DNA of 7,152 bases from Syntrophomonadaceae bacterium (lineage in GTDB: Bacteria; Bacillota; Syntrophomonadia; Syntrophomonadales; Syntrophomonadaceae): the NCBI GenBank assembly GCA_012798055.1, contig JAAZOA010000117.1:1-7152 (forward strand), in the 5' to 3' direction. The notes under the pieces are model-generated. The model did not search any database and was not told the origin of the DNA. It worked only from the letters and a program-made list of their open reading frames with translations. Below are positions 1-6,224 of the stretch, piece after piece (within the stretch, counting starts at the first letter, position 1; every line of letters begins with the position of its first letter). A program made the position numbers and the translations under genes.

Positions 1-92
1 CGGAACAGATCATCGCCACCTACCGGGAGCCGCACCTACAGCCGGAAATAATAAGCAACCGGGTAGTCCGTGGGAGTACCCTGGCAGATTAG
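1..92 (+). CDS. C-terminal end of an upstream gene, possibly YbbR/CdaR-like (partial)
   Basis: The frame whose first complete codon starts at position 3 is open for 29 codons and ends at TAG 90-92, 14 bases before the glmM start. Its visible tail begins EQIIATYREPHLQ and ends VVRGSTLAD. About two thirds of its third codon positions are G or C, which fits the neighbouring genes better than the competing open frame at position 2. In many Bacillota the gene before glmM is cdaR (ybbR), encoding a membrane-anchored regulator of the diadenylate cyclase CdaA. That identity is inferred from gene order only, since the visible tail has no diagnostic motif. The short gap to glmM suggests one operon. Confidence 0.5.
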   Translation, partial: EQIIATYREPHLQPEIISNRVVRGSTLAD

Positions 93-106
93 CGGAGGTT
101 AATGAA

Positions 107-1462
107 GTGGGAACTTTGTTTGGAACTGATGGAGTTAGAGGTGTGGCCAATCTGGAACTTACCCCGGAATTGGCATTCGACCTGGGCCGGGCAGGGAGCG
201 CGGTTCTGGCTATGCATGATGCCACCACCCGCCCGCGCATCCTGGTGGGAAAGGATACCCGTATTTCCGGTGATATGTTGGAAGCAGCCCTGATAGCAGG
301 GATTTGTTCAACCGGAGCAGATGTTCTTACGGTGGGCGTGATACCAACTCCGGCGGTAGCCTATCTGACCGAGAAATACCAGGCTTCCTGCGGTATAGTG
401 ATTTCGGCCTCCCATAATCCGGTGGAGGACAATGGCATAAAATTCTTCTGGCCCAACGGCTACAAATTGCCGGATGAGATCGAAGAAGAGATCGAGCGCC
501 TCGTCAAGAGCGGCACCCAGGATCTGCCGAGGCCTCAGGGTGAGGACATCGGCCGGGTCTATAACGTGGAGGAGGCTCTGAACAGCTATCTCGACTACCT
601 GGTTTCCTGTTATCAGCATCCGGGCAAACTCCATGACCTTTCCATAATATTGGACTGTGCCAACGGGGCGGCTTATGACGCGGGCCCCAATCTGTGGAGC
701 CGGCTGGGGGCCAGGGTGATATCCCTGAACTCCAATCCTAATGGGGTGAATATCAATGACCGCTGCGGGGCGACCCACACCGAAGACCTCAAGGCCGCCG
801 TGCTGCATTTTAAAGCCGATATCGGCATCGCATATGACGGGGATGCGGACCGCTGCATAGCTATTGATGAGCTAGGGCATGAGATAGACGGCGATTACCT
901 GATGGCCATCTGTGGCCTGGATATGCACCGCCGCGGCTTGCTAGAGCCGCCGGTGATAGTGGCCACGGTCATGAGCAATATCGGCCTGGACATAGCCCTG
1001 CGCCGGGAAAACGTGCAGGTTGAAAACTGCAAAGTCGGTGACCGTTATGTCCTGGAGAAGATGAAAGAGACCGGGGCTAAACTGGGGGGAGAACAGTCGG
1101 GTCACATGATCTTCCTGGATCACGCCACCACCGGTGACGGGCTCCTCACCTCCCTTAAGCTGGTTGAAGTCATGAGGAGAACCGGGTTACCCCTGTCCCA
1201 ACTGGCCATGGAAATGGAAAAACTACCGCAGATGCTGGTCAATATACGCATGGAAGACAAAGACGCCATACTCGCCCATGACCTGGTAATCGCAGCCCTT
1301 AACCGGGCAGAGGCCAAGCTGGGTGAAATGGGGAAATTGGTGGTACGGCCTTCAGGCACCGAGCCCTTGGTCCGGATCATGGCCCAGGGACCGAAACAGT
1401 ACCTTTTAGAGGAGGTGATAGCGGAGATCAGCGCAGCTATAGAGCTGGCCCAGCAGAAATGA
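107..1462 (+). CDS. glmM: Phosphoglucosamine mutase GlmM
   Basis: GlmM interconverts glucosamine-6-phosphate and glucosamine-1-phosphate in the cytoplasm, feeding UDP-GlcNAc and cell-wall synthesis. The 451-residue protein has the usual length for the family and all four phosphohexomutase signatures. These are the catalytic phosphoserine loop SASHNP with Ser102, the metal-binding loop DGDADR (244-249), the sugar-binding GEQSGH (328-333) and the phosphate-binding RPSGTEP (414-420). The start is GTG at 107. It gives the conserved N-terminus MGTLFGTDGVRG and has a GGAGG Shine-Dalgarno at 94-98, eight bases upstream. The frame stays open to the left edge but offers no earlier ATG, GTG or TTG, and an ATG at 102 is out of frame. 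The gene probably belongs to an operon that starts outside the window. Its TGA stop directly abuts the glmS ribozyme. Confidence 0.98.
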   Translation: MGTLFGTDGVRGVANLELTPELAFDLGRAGSAVLAMHDATTRPRILVGKDTRISGDMLEAALIAGICSTGADVLTVGVIPTPAVAYLTEKYQASCGIVISASHNPVEDNGIKFFWPNGYKLPDEIEEEIERLVKSGTQDLPRPQGEDIGRVYNVEEALNSYLDYLVSCYQHPGKLHDLSIILDCANGAAYDAGPNLWSRLGARVISLNSNPNGVNINDRCGATHTEDLKAAVLHFKADIGIAYDGDADRCIAIDELGHEIDGDYLMAICGLDMHRRGLLEPPVIVATVMSNIGLDIALRRENVQVENCKVGDRYVLEKMKETGAKLGGEQSGHMIFLDHATTGDGLLTSLKLVEVMRRTGLPLSQLAMEMEKLPQMLVNIRMEDKDAILAHDLVIAALNRAEAKLGEMGKLVVRPSGTEPLVRIMAQGPKQYLLEEVIAEISAAIELAQQK

Positions 1463-1620
1463 AGCGCCTGACCCGGCGACATGCAATCTGACCATAACCG
1501 GGTGACGAGGTGGGGGTTTATCGAGTTTTCGGCGGGTGCCCCCCGGTGTGCTGCCATCGTCAGTGCCGCCACAAAAGCGCACAGTAATGTGCGACCCAAA
1601 CAGCGGTACAGGCAGTCCAG
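1463..1620 (+). ncRNA. glmS ribozyme: glmS self-cleaving ribozyme (glucosamine-6-phosphate dependent)
   Basis: This leader RNA uses glucosamine-6-phosphate as cofactor to cut its own mRNA, which lowers GlmS when product is plentiful. The conserved core is present in order: GCGCC at 1464-1468, GACGAGG at 1504-1510, TTTATCGAG at 1517-1525, and CGGCGGGTG at 1530-1538 followed by a C-run. Pairings I can draw are P1 (1471-1476 with 1498-1503), P2.1 (1512-1516 with 1539-1543) and pseudoknot P2.2 (1465-1468 with 1531-1534). The 3' domain has P3 (1551-1555 with 1611-1615), P3.1 (1565-1569 with 1603-1607) and P4 (1578-1583 with 1588-1593), the last capped by a GTAA tetraloop of the GNRA type. By comparison with known ribozymes, cleavage falls between A1463 and G1464, one base after the glmM stop. 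The 3' limit is approximate. Confidence 0.95.
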
Positions 1621-1626
1621 CCAGCT

Positions 1627-1650
1627 GCGGCATTTTCAGTCGCCTTTTTT
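1627..1650 (+). terminator. Weak terminator-like hairpin between ribozyme and glmS
   Basis: GCGGC (1627-1631) can pair with GTCGC (1639-1643), including one G-U pair, around a seven-base loop. C1644 and six T residues (1645-1650) follow. The shape is that of an intrinsic terminator, but the stem is only five pairs, so it may be a leaky attenuator or fortuitous. Part of it (1625-1628, CTGC) could instead pair with GCAG 1612-1615 of the ribozyme P3 strand, so the two structures might exclude each other. glmS must be read through it unless it has its own start site. Confidence 0.35.
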
Positions 1651-1696
1651 CAATGCCAATCTAACCTGAATATAATTAATTGGAGGACATAAGCCA

Positions 1697-3514
1697 ATGT
1701 GCGGAATTATGGGATATATTGGCGCGGGTAAAGCCGTGCCGGTGATAGTGGATGGACTGAGCAAACTCGAATACCGGGGATACGATTCGGCTGGGATATG
1801 CATATTCCAGGACGGAAAGTTGAAGATTACCAAAAAGAAAGGCCGCCTTACCGAGATGGTGCAGGCACTGGGCGATTTTCCCCTGGCCAACCTGGGAATC
1901 GGGCATACCCGCTGGGCAACCCATGGCGTTCCCAGTGACCGCAACGCCCACCCCCATGCGGACTGCAAAGGTCGCATCGCTGTAGTGCACAACGGCATAA
2001 TCGAGAACTATGCCAGTTTGCGCAAAACCTTGACCGCCGAGGGTCACAAATTCCAATCTGACACGGACACCGAAGTCATATCCCATCTGGTAGAGAAGTT
2101 TTACGAGGACTCCCTGGAGGAAGCCGTGCGCAAAACCCTCAAAGTCCTGGAGGGATCTTATGCCATGGCGGTAGTCTGTGCCGACCAGCCGGATATAATC
2201 ATAGCCGCCAAGAAGGACAGCCCGCTGATCGTGGGCCTGGGAGAGGGCGAAAACTACCTGGCTTCTGACATACCTGCCATCCTGGGGCGTACCAACCGGG
2301 TATACATCCTGGAAGACCAGGAATTTGTGGTGCTCACCCGTGACCACGTGGCCATCACCGACTTTGCCGGGAATCCAGTCAGCAAAGAGGTGTTTGAAGT
2401 GACCTGGGACCCGGTTGCCGCGGAAAAAGGCGGCTTCGAACACTTCATGCTGAAAGAGATCCATGAACAGCCCGCCGCCTTGCGGGACACCATGCGCGGC
2501 ACAATCAAAGAGGGGCTCGTGGACCTGAGTGATTTCGGCATTGACGACATTTGTGACGGGGTGCAGAAGATATACATCGTCGCCTGCGGAACTGCATATC
2601 ATGCCGGCCTGGTAGGCCGTACCATTATTGAGAATATGGCCCTCATCCCCGTTGAGACCGACATCGCATCTGAATTCCGGTATCGCGATGTGCTATGGCA
2701 TCCCCGTTCACTCATGATCGTGATCAGCCAATCGGGCGAAACCGCCGACACCTTGGCGGTCCTGCGGGAGGCCAAGCGCAACGGGGTCAAGGTCCTGGCG
2801 GTCACCAATGTGGTTGGGAGTTCAGTGGCCCGGGAAGCGGACCGGGTCATCTATACCCATGCCGGACCGGAGATCGCTGTGGCTTCCACCAAAGCTTACT
2901 CGACCCAGCTGCTGGTAATGTACCTTTTAGGATTGCACCTGGCCCGGATCAGACGCACCCGGCCAGAAGCGAGATTAGCCCAATTGGCCGCGAGTCTGAA
3001 CTGCATCGACCAGGGCGTGGAAGAGGTCCTGAGCCAGCAGGACAAAATCAGGCAACTGGCCGAGAAATACCAGGGGGTGCAGGACACCTTCTTCCTGGGG
3101 CGGGGGCTGGATTATTCTGTGGCCATGGAGGGTGCACTGAAGCTCAAGGAGATCTCCTATGTGCATGCCGAGGCTTATGCGGCTGGTGAACTGAAACACG
3201 GCCCCCTGGCCTTGATCGACGAGGGGGTGCCGGTTTTGGCCCTTATAACCCAGGACTGCCTGGTGGATAAGACCATGTCCAATATCAAAGAGGTAAAAGC
3301 CCGGGGTGCAGTGGTAGTGGCCATATGCAAAGAGAATTTGCAGGAAGCCTGCCAGGAATGCGATGAGCAGATCCTGCTGCCGGATATCGAGCAGTTCTTG
3401 GCCCCCATCATTTCCGTGGTGCCCCTGCAGATATTCTCCTATTATATGGCTATTTTCCGGGGGGCTGATGTGGATAAGCCCAGGAACCTGGCCAAGAGCG
3501 TCACCGTAGAGTAG
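1697..3514 (+). CDS. glmS: Glutamine--fructose-6-phosphate aminotransferase (isomerizing) GlmS
   Basis: GlmS makes glucosamine-6-phosphate from fructose-6-phosphate and glutamine, the first committed step of amino-sugar synthesis. The protein has 605 residues, normal for the family. The N-terminal glutaminase domain starts MCGIMGYIG, with Cys2 as nucleophile once Met1 is removed, and carries GHTRWATHG (69-77) and HNGIIENY (98-105). Two SIS sugar-isomerase domains follow at about 285-420 and 455-590. They contain SQSGETADT (344-352), EGALKLKEISY (478-488) and AEAYAAGELKHGP (491-503). The C-terminal tail is the conserved DKPRNLAKSVTVE. A GGAGG at 1682-1686, ten bases before the ATG, supports the start. 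Expression is expected to be controlled by the ribozyme in its leader. No clear intrinsic terminator follows the stop. Confidence 0.98.
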   Translation: MCGIMGYIGAGKAVPVIVDGLSKLEYRGYDSAGICIFQDGKLKITKKKGRLTEMVQALGDFPLANLGIGHTRWATHGVPSDRNAHPHADCKGRIAVVHNGIIENYASLRKTLTAEGHKFQSDTDTEVISHLVEKFYEDSLEEAVRKTLKVLEGSYAMAVVCADQPDIIIAAKKDSPLIVGLGEGENYLASDIPAILGRTNRVYILEDQEFVVLTRDHVAITDFAGNPVSKEVFEVTWDPVAAEKGGFEHFMLKEIHEQPAALRDTMRGTIKEGLVDLSDFGIDDICDGVQKIYIVACGTAYHAGLVGRTIIENMALIPVETDIASEFRYRDVLWHPRSLMIVISQSGETADTLAVLREAKRNGVKVLAVTNVVGSSVAREADRVIYTHAGPEIAVASTKAYSTQLLVMYLLGLHLARIRRTRPEARLAQLAASLNCIDQGVEEVLSQQDKIRQLAEKYQGVQDTFFLGRGLDYSVAMEGALKLKEISYVHAEAYAAGELKHGPLALIDEGVPVLALITQDCLVDKTMSNIKEVKARGAVVVAICKENLQEACQECDEQILLPDIEQFLAPIISVVPLQIFSYYMAIFRGADVDKPRNLAKSVTVE

Positions 3515-3558
3515 ATTATTATCACCCCGGCTCGAATTATGTCGAAAATAATAGTATC

Positions 3559-3587
3559 TTGTTATAGATGCGGCTTTTGAGTATAAT
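3559..3587 (+). promoter_or_regulatory. Sigma-A type promoter for the PAS-GAF gene
   Basis: TTGTTA (3559-3564) matches four of six -35 consensus bases and is followed, after a 17-base spacer, by a perfect TATAAT at 3582-3587. Transcription would start near 3594, giving a leader of about 78 bases before the GTG at 3672. This suggests the sensor gene is transcribed independently of glmM-glmS. Confidence 0.6.
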
Positions 3588-3600
3588 GGGCTTAATTATT

Positions 3601-3618
3601 TGCTATTTGCTGCTATTT
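3601..3618 (+). repeat. Short tandem repeat in the PAS-GAF leader
   Basis: TGCTATTT occurs at 3601-3608 and again at 3611-3618, ten bases apart, within the expected 5' leader just downstream of the predicted start site. CAATGG also occurs twice nearby (3633-3638 and 3641-3646). They could be protein-binding half-sites one helical turn apart or chance low-complexity sequence. Confidence 0.35.
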
Positions 3619-3659
3619 ATGGCTAGTTGGCTCAATGGCACAATGGTCTAACCGGAAAT

Positions 3660-3664
3660 GGAGA
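3660..3664 (+). promoter_or_regulatory. Ribosome binding site deciding the GTG start of the PAS-GAF gene
   Basis: GGAGA at 3660-3664 lies seven bases before GTG 3672. The earlier in-frame TTG at 3627 has no purine-rich sequence at a suitable distance, so the shorter protein is preferred. Confidence 0.65.
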
Positions 3665-3671
3665 ACCACCA

Positions 3672-4718
3672 GTGAAGAAAGAGACATCCCTTCAAGCCGA
3701 GATATATGGCGAGCTGGAAAGCTTGCGCCACGCTGACAACATTAACCACCTCATCCTGGAGAACATCAGCGATTTGGTGGCTATCCACCGTTTATCCGAC
3801 TTGCGCTACGAATATGTGAACAGTGCCACCCTTAAAGCATTGGGCTACACCCGGGAGGAGCTGTTCGCCCAGAGCCCTTTGGAACTGGTCCATCCTGACG
3901 ATATGGAGCGGGTATTCACCCGGATGAAGGATAATCTACCCCAGGGAGTTAGCCGGGACAAGTTTCGCTATCGTAGAAAGGACGGTACTTATGCCTGGCT
4001 GAAGGTTCAGGGCACAATTCTCCCCGGGGATGGACAGGTCCCTTTCCTGATCTTGATTTGCCAGGATATCAGTGCCGAGAAAAAATTGGAGGAATCCCTG
4101 CTGGAGGCCTATAACGAAATGGGTCGTATCGCCCAGCATTACTCGGTCCACGGGGATCCGGGCCGCCAGGCCTTTAAATGGTCAGAGATGAAGAGGCAGG
4201 TGCCCCCTGCCGTCAACAGAACCGAGGAGGTGTTGGACTTGGCGTTAATCACCACCGAAGGTCTGAATGAGGAACACTTGCTCAATTCATGCTGCCAACT
4301 TATTGTGGAAAAGCCAGGTTTCAGTCTGGCGTGGGTGGGTTATGTGCTGGAAGGTCCCCCGCAAAAAGTCAAGCCGGTGGCTTATGCCGGGCTTAACAGC
4401 GGTTACCTGGCTAAGCTCAACATCGTCCTGCAGGACCCCAAACGGGGCAATGGCCCCACTGGCCAGGCTATCCGCTCAGGACAGCCGGTAGTCATGTCCA
4501 ACCTGAAAACCGACGACGCATTTGCTCCCTGGGTCAAGGATGCCCTGCGGCGGGGATTCAAATCCAGTATGTCCATACCCCTGCAAGATAGTAACGGGAT
4601 TTTCGGCAGCCTGAACGTCTATTCGGAGCAGGTGGACGGATTTGACGCGGAGCAGCAGCAGTTCCTGGTGAAGATAAGCAATAAACTAGCCCGCACCCTG
4701 GTATCTCTGCGAAAATAG
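3672..4718 (+). CDS. PAS-GAF sensor protein without a visible output domain
   Basis: From the GTG at 3672 the product has 348 residues; an upstream TTG at 3627 would add 15 more. Residues about 20-140 form a PAS domain with its C-terminal PAC part, showing EYVNSATLKALGYTREEL, HPDD and YRRKDGTYAWLKVQG. A linker follows, and residues about 200-345 form a GAF domain with GPTGQAIRSGQPVV, SSMSIPL and GSLNVYS. Both folds usually bind small ligands or cofactors. The protein stops right after the GAF domain: there is no histidine kinase, GGDEF, EAL, phosphatase or DNA-binding region. No signal peptide or membrane helix is visible, so it should be cytoplasmic. It could act through protein contacts, or it may be a remnant of a longer sensor. 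No candidate output gene follows it on the same strand, and ligand and partner are unknown. Confidence 0.88.
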   Translation: MKKETSLQAEIYGELESLRHADNINHLILENISDLVAIHRLSDLRYEYVNSATLKALGYTREELFAQSPLELVHPDDMERVFTRMKDNLPQGVSRDKFRYRRKDGTYAWLKVQGTILPGDGQVPFLILICQDISAEKKLEESLLEAYNEMGRIAQHYSVHGDPGRQAFKWSEMKRQVPPAVNRTEEVLDLALITTEGLNEEHLLNSCCQLIVEKPGFSLAWVGYVLEGPPQKVKPVAYAGLNSGYLAKLNIVLQDPKRGNGPTGQAIRSGQPVVMSNLKTDDAFAPWVKDALRRGFKSSMSIPLQDSNGIFGSLNVYSEQVDGFDAEQQQFLVKISNKLARTLVSLRK

Positions 4719-4732
4719 TAGCCCAAAACAAC

Positions 4733-4790
4733 GACGGCCAATCCTGGGACGCTGATGTTTGCGCCCAAAGCATGGGCCGTCTGTTTTCGT
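4733..4790. terminator. Probable bidirectional terminator between converging genes
   Basis: GACGGCC (4733-4739) pairs perfectly with GGCCGTC (4775-4781). A second hairpin inside it, GCCCA (4763-4767) with TGGGC (4773-4777), competes for part of the same bases and is followed by the T-rich tract TGTTTTCGTTTT (4782-4793). Read on the minus strand, the outer stem is followed by GTTGTTTT. It lies between the converging PAS-GAF gene and the small membrane protein gene, where a shared terminator is expected. Confidence 0.5.
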
Positions 4791-4818
4791 TTTCTGGATG
4801 TTAGCCGATGCAGGTATT

Positions 4819-5103
4819 TCAGGGCCCCAGGTTGATAGCCAGGCTCACCATGACCAGCATAATGACCGCCAATCCCAATAAATTGCGGAACCAATTCACA
4901 CCATTGACAATCTCTTCATATGACCAAATTACAGCCGTAACGTAAAATACGGTCCTGGCAAGGACACCGTATTGCCCAGGAACGAAATGAACCAGCGGCC
5001 AGGTGATGATCATGATCCACAGCCATTTGTTGGGAAATTGAGCGATGACAAAGCGGTCCTTTTTCTCCATTACCAAGCCCCCCGTTGGATTACTTGTCTT
5101 CAT
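4819..5103 (-). CDS. Small membrane protein with three predicted helices, family unrecognised
   Basis: I do not recognise a family for this 94-residue protein. It has a polar N-terminus (about residues 1-26) followed by three hydrophobic stretches: roughly 27-42 (WLWIMIITWPLVHFV), 47-62 (VLARTVFYVTAVIWSY) and 74-92 (NLLGLAVIMLVMVSLAINL). The short acidic-polar link SYEEIVNGVNWFRN lies between the last two. An integral inner-membrane protein is therefore likely. The ATG at 5103 has an AGGAG Shine-Dalgarno at 5110-5114 with a six-base spacer. Met12 is a possible but weaker alternative start. The gene follows the CBS protein gene on the same strand but is separated from it by a strong terminator, so it probably has its own promoter; I found no convincing one. 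Confidence 0.8.
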   Translation of the reverse strand: MKTSNPTGGLVMEKKDRFVIAQFPNKWLWIMIITWPLVHFVPGQYGVLARTVFYVTAVIWSYEEIVNGVNWFRNLLGLAVIMLVMVSLAINLGP

Positions 5104-5109
5104 TATAAT

Positions 5110-5136
5110 CTCCTGATCCGGCGGCGCATATCAGGA
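5110..5136 (-). promoter_or_regulatory. Hairpin sequestering the Shine-Dalgarno of the small membrane protein gene
   Basis: In the minus-strand transcript, TCCTGAT (5136-5130) pairs perfectly with ATCAGGA (5117-5111) around a 12-base loop. The 3' arm includes four of the five AGGAG bases (5114-5110) that form the Shine-Dalgarno of the 94-residue protein. When folded, the ribosome site would be masked. It could be a translational switch such as a thermometer or protein target, or simply a stable leader. Confidence 0.45.
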
Positions 5137-5156
5137 ACCGTATGAAACCCCCTGGC

Positions 5157-5190
5157 AAAAAAGAACCGGCATCCGTCAAGCAGATGCCGG
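5157..5190 (-). terminator. Intrinsic terminator of the CBS protein gene
   Basis: On the minus strand an eight-base-pair perfect stem (CCGGCATC at 5190-5183 with GATGCCGG at 5173-5166) encloses a nine-base loop. It is followed, after TTC, by six T residues (5162-5157). It begins 18 bases after the CBS gene's stop codon and is the cleanest terminator in the window. Confidence 0.88.
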
Positions 5191-5207
5191 CTCTGCGTAA
5201 GTCCGGT

Positions 5208-5876
5208 CTAAGATCTTACCAAGGTTGACTCCACTTCGAAACCCGCCTCCCTGAGATCACTCACAATGGGTTTGATCTCGGTGGTGTTGATCTGCAGGAC
5301 CATGAGGGGCCGATCGCCGTTGGTCTTCATGGTCACCAGATTTTCAATATGCGAGTTGTATCTGCCCAAGATGTGGCCGATAGTGCATAGCACATCCGGG
5401 CTGTCATTGACCCGCAGTTTGATGCGGGCGCCGTGGCCGTTGGTTGACAAGAGGTCCACAAAAGCCCCGATGATGTCGGTCTGGGTGATGATACCCACCA
5501 GATGGCCGGTTTCATCCACCACCGGCAAGCTGCCGATGTTGGCATCCAGCATCATTTTGGCTGCTTGTTCGATATAAGCGTCCGGGCAGATCGTGACCGC
5601 GCCGGTATGCTCGGCCATGACGTCCCTGACCTTGACCTTGTTCAGCAGTTGTTCCTGTTCGTTCGACATGAAATGGGCAGCGGCAATATTGGCGATAGAC
5701 TCGAAATAGGGGCGGATGCCGAAATCTTTTAAGGTAACCATCCCCAGCACCTGGTTGTGGTCCAGGACCGGCAGGTGGGTATGCTTGAAATGAGACATCA
5801 ATCGCCAGGCTTCGCCGACAGTGCTGTCCGGAGATACTGTAACTGGATTGGTTGTCATCCGATCCCTGACTCTCAT
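5208..5876 (-). CDS. CBS-CBS-ACT domain protein, AcuB-like
   Basis: The 222-residue protein has two CBS motifs, about residues 1-60 (MRVRDRMTTNPVTVSPDSTV, then THLPVLD and GMVTLKDF) and 81-143 (VRDVMAEHTGAVTICPDAYI, then GSLPVVDETGHLVGIITQTD). An ACT-like region follows at about 150-219. Paired CBS domains normally form a Bateman module that binds adenine nucleotides or related ligands, and ACT domains often bind amino acids. This order matches Bacillus AcuB, named for acetoin utilisation, but no acetoin genes are visible here, so the physiological role is open. The start is ATG 5876, preceded by GAGG at 5890-5887. The frame stays open up to 6038, but the extra 54 residues look non-coding and precede the natural CBS start. 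It ends just before a strong terminator. Confidence 0.92.
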   Translation of the reverse strand: MRVRDRMTTNPVTVSPDSTVGEAWRLMSHFKHTHLPVLDHNQVLGMVTLKDFGIRPYFESIANIAAAHFMSNEQEQLLNKVKVRDVMAEHTGAVTICPDAYIEQAAKMMLDANIGSLPVVDETGHLVGIITQTDIIGAFVDLLSTNGHGARIKLRVNDSPDVLCTIGHILGRYNSHIENLVTMKTNGDRPLMVLQINTTEIKPIVSDLREAGFEVESTLVRS

Positions 5877-5910
5877 GTTGGTTCCCTCGCTTTCTAAAAA
5901 AGATACTGTT

Positions 5911-5938
5911 TCTATATAATACGAAATGTGCATTGCAA
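5911..5938 (-). promoter_or_regulatory. Possible promoter of the CBS protein gene
   Basis: On the minus strand TTGCAA (5938-5933) and TATAGA (5916-5911) are separated by 16 bases, and each matches four of six sigma-A consensus positions. Transcription would begin near 5904, leaving a leader of about 27 bases. The match is modest and the region is AT-rich, so other start sites are possible. Confidence 0.3.
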
Positions 5939-6224
5939 TTCCACCGCAAAACACATTCATAATTGTAACACAGAGGAAGGTGCGGTTGGTAAACAAAATA
6001 TATTCACCGTAGCTTCCCCCCAAGACCCCTGGGCGCATCCACAGACCATTTTGCCTGAGCCTTCAGGAATAATTAAGCTGGCCTTCACCGAATATTCAAA
6101 CTGGATTTGTATATTATACCTGTACCGCATTGCGGTTGACATATATGCCCCAACTTTACCTTGGCATATCAGCCGCATGCTGATGCCTCCCTCACCGGCA
6201 TGCGGCACCCCCAAAATCAAACTG
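5939..6224. other. Intergenic region with clustered inverted repeats, no supported gene
   Basis: No convincing gene lies between the CBS gene promoter region and the terminator of the transporter genes. Open frames here have no ribosome site and no recognisable domain. The right part holds three perfect dyads: ACCGCA/TGCGGT (6124-6129 with 6131-6136), ATATGCC/GGCATAT (6143-6149 with 6163-6169) and GCCGCATGC/GCATGCGGC (6172-6180 with 6198-6206). A perfect minus-strand TATAAT lies at 6118-6113 but has no good -35 partner. A smaller hairpin, CCTGA/TCAGG, sits at 6054-6067. Confidence 0.5.
6172..6206. repeat. Perfect nine-base inverted repeat
   Basis: GCCGCATGC (6172-6180) is the exact inverse complement of GCATGCGGC (6198-6206), with a 17-base loop. 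It has no adjoining T-run on either strand, so it is not a standard intrinsic terminator. The CCGCAT core also occurs in the dyad at 6124-6136, which hints at repeated binding half-sites. Confidence 0.6.

Noticed and set aside
102..293. Plus-strand ATG at 102 as the start of a separate small gene
   Set aside because: It is out of frame with glmM and overlaps its strongly conserved N-terminus.
1481..1669. Plus-strand open frame of 62 codons between glmM and glmS
   Set aside because: It lies inside the ribozyme and has no ribosome site.
1671..1676. Perfect TATAAT just before glmS as a ribozyme-bypassing promoter
   Set aside because: A start about seven bases downstream would fall inside the Shine-Dalgarno at 1682-1686, and the -35 region (TTTTCA with 18-base spacing) is weak. 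AT-rich sequence before ribosome sites often gives such matches.
3515..3552. Terminator after glmS from ATTATT/AATAAT pairing (3515-3520 with 3547-3552)
   Set aside because: The stem is six A-T pairs only and no T-run follows, so it is unlikely to terminate transcription.
3627..3671. TTG at 3627 as the start of the PAS-GAF gene
   Set aside because: It has no ribosome site, whereas GTG 3672 has GGAGA at a seven-base distance.
5877..6038. 54-residue N-terminal extension of the CBS protein
   Set aside because: The ATG at 5876 gives the natural CBS start MRVRDRM with a ribosome site, while the extension has no family similarity and crosses the likely promoter.
6030..6067. Minus-strand resemblance to a glycine riboswitch (CTGAAGG followed by CTCAGGCAAAA)
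   Set aside because: Only a short conserved-looking block is present. The P3 hairpin between the two motifs, the upstream GGAGAG-like strand and a second aptamer are missing, and a simple CCTGA/TCAGG hairpin explains most of it.
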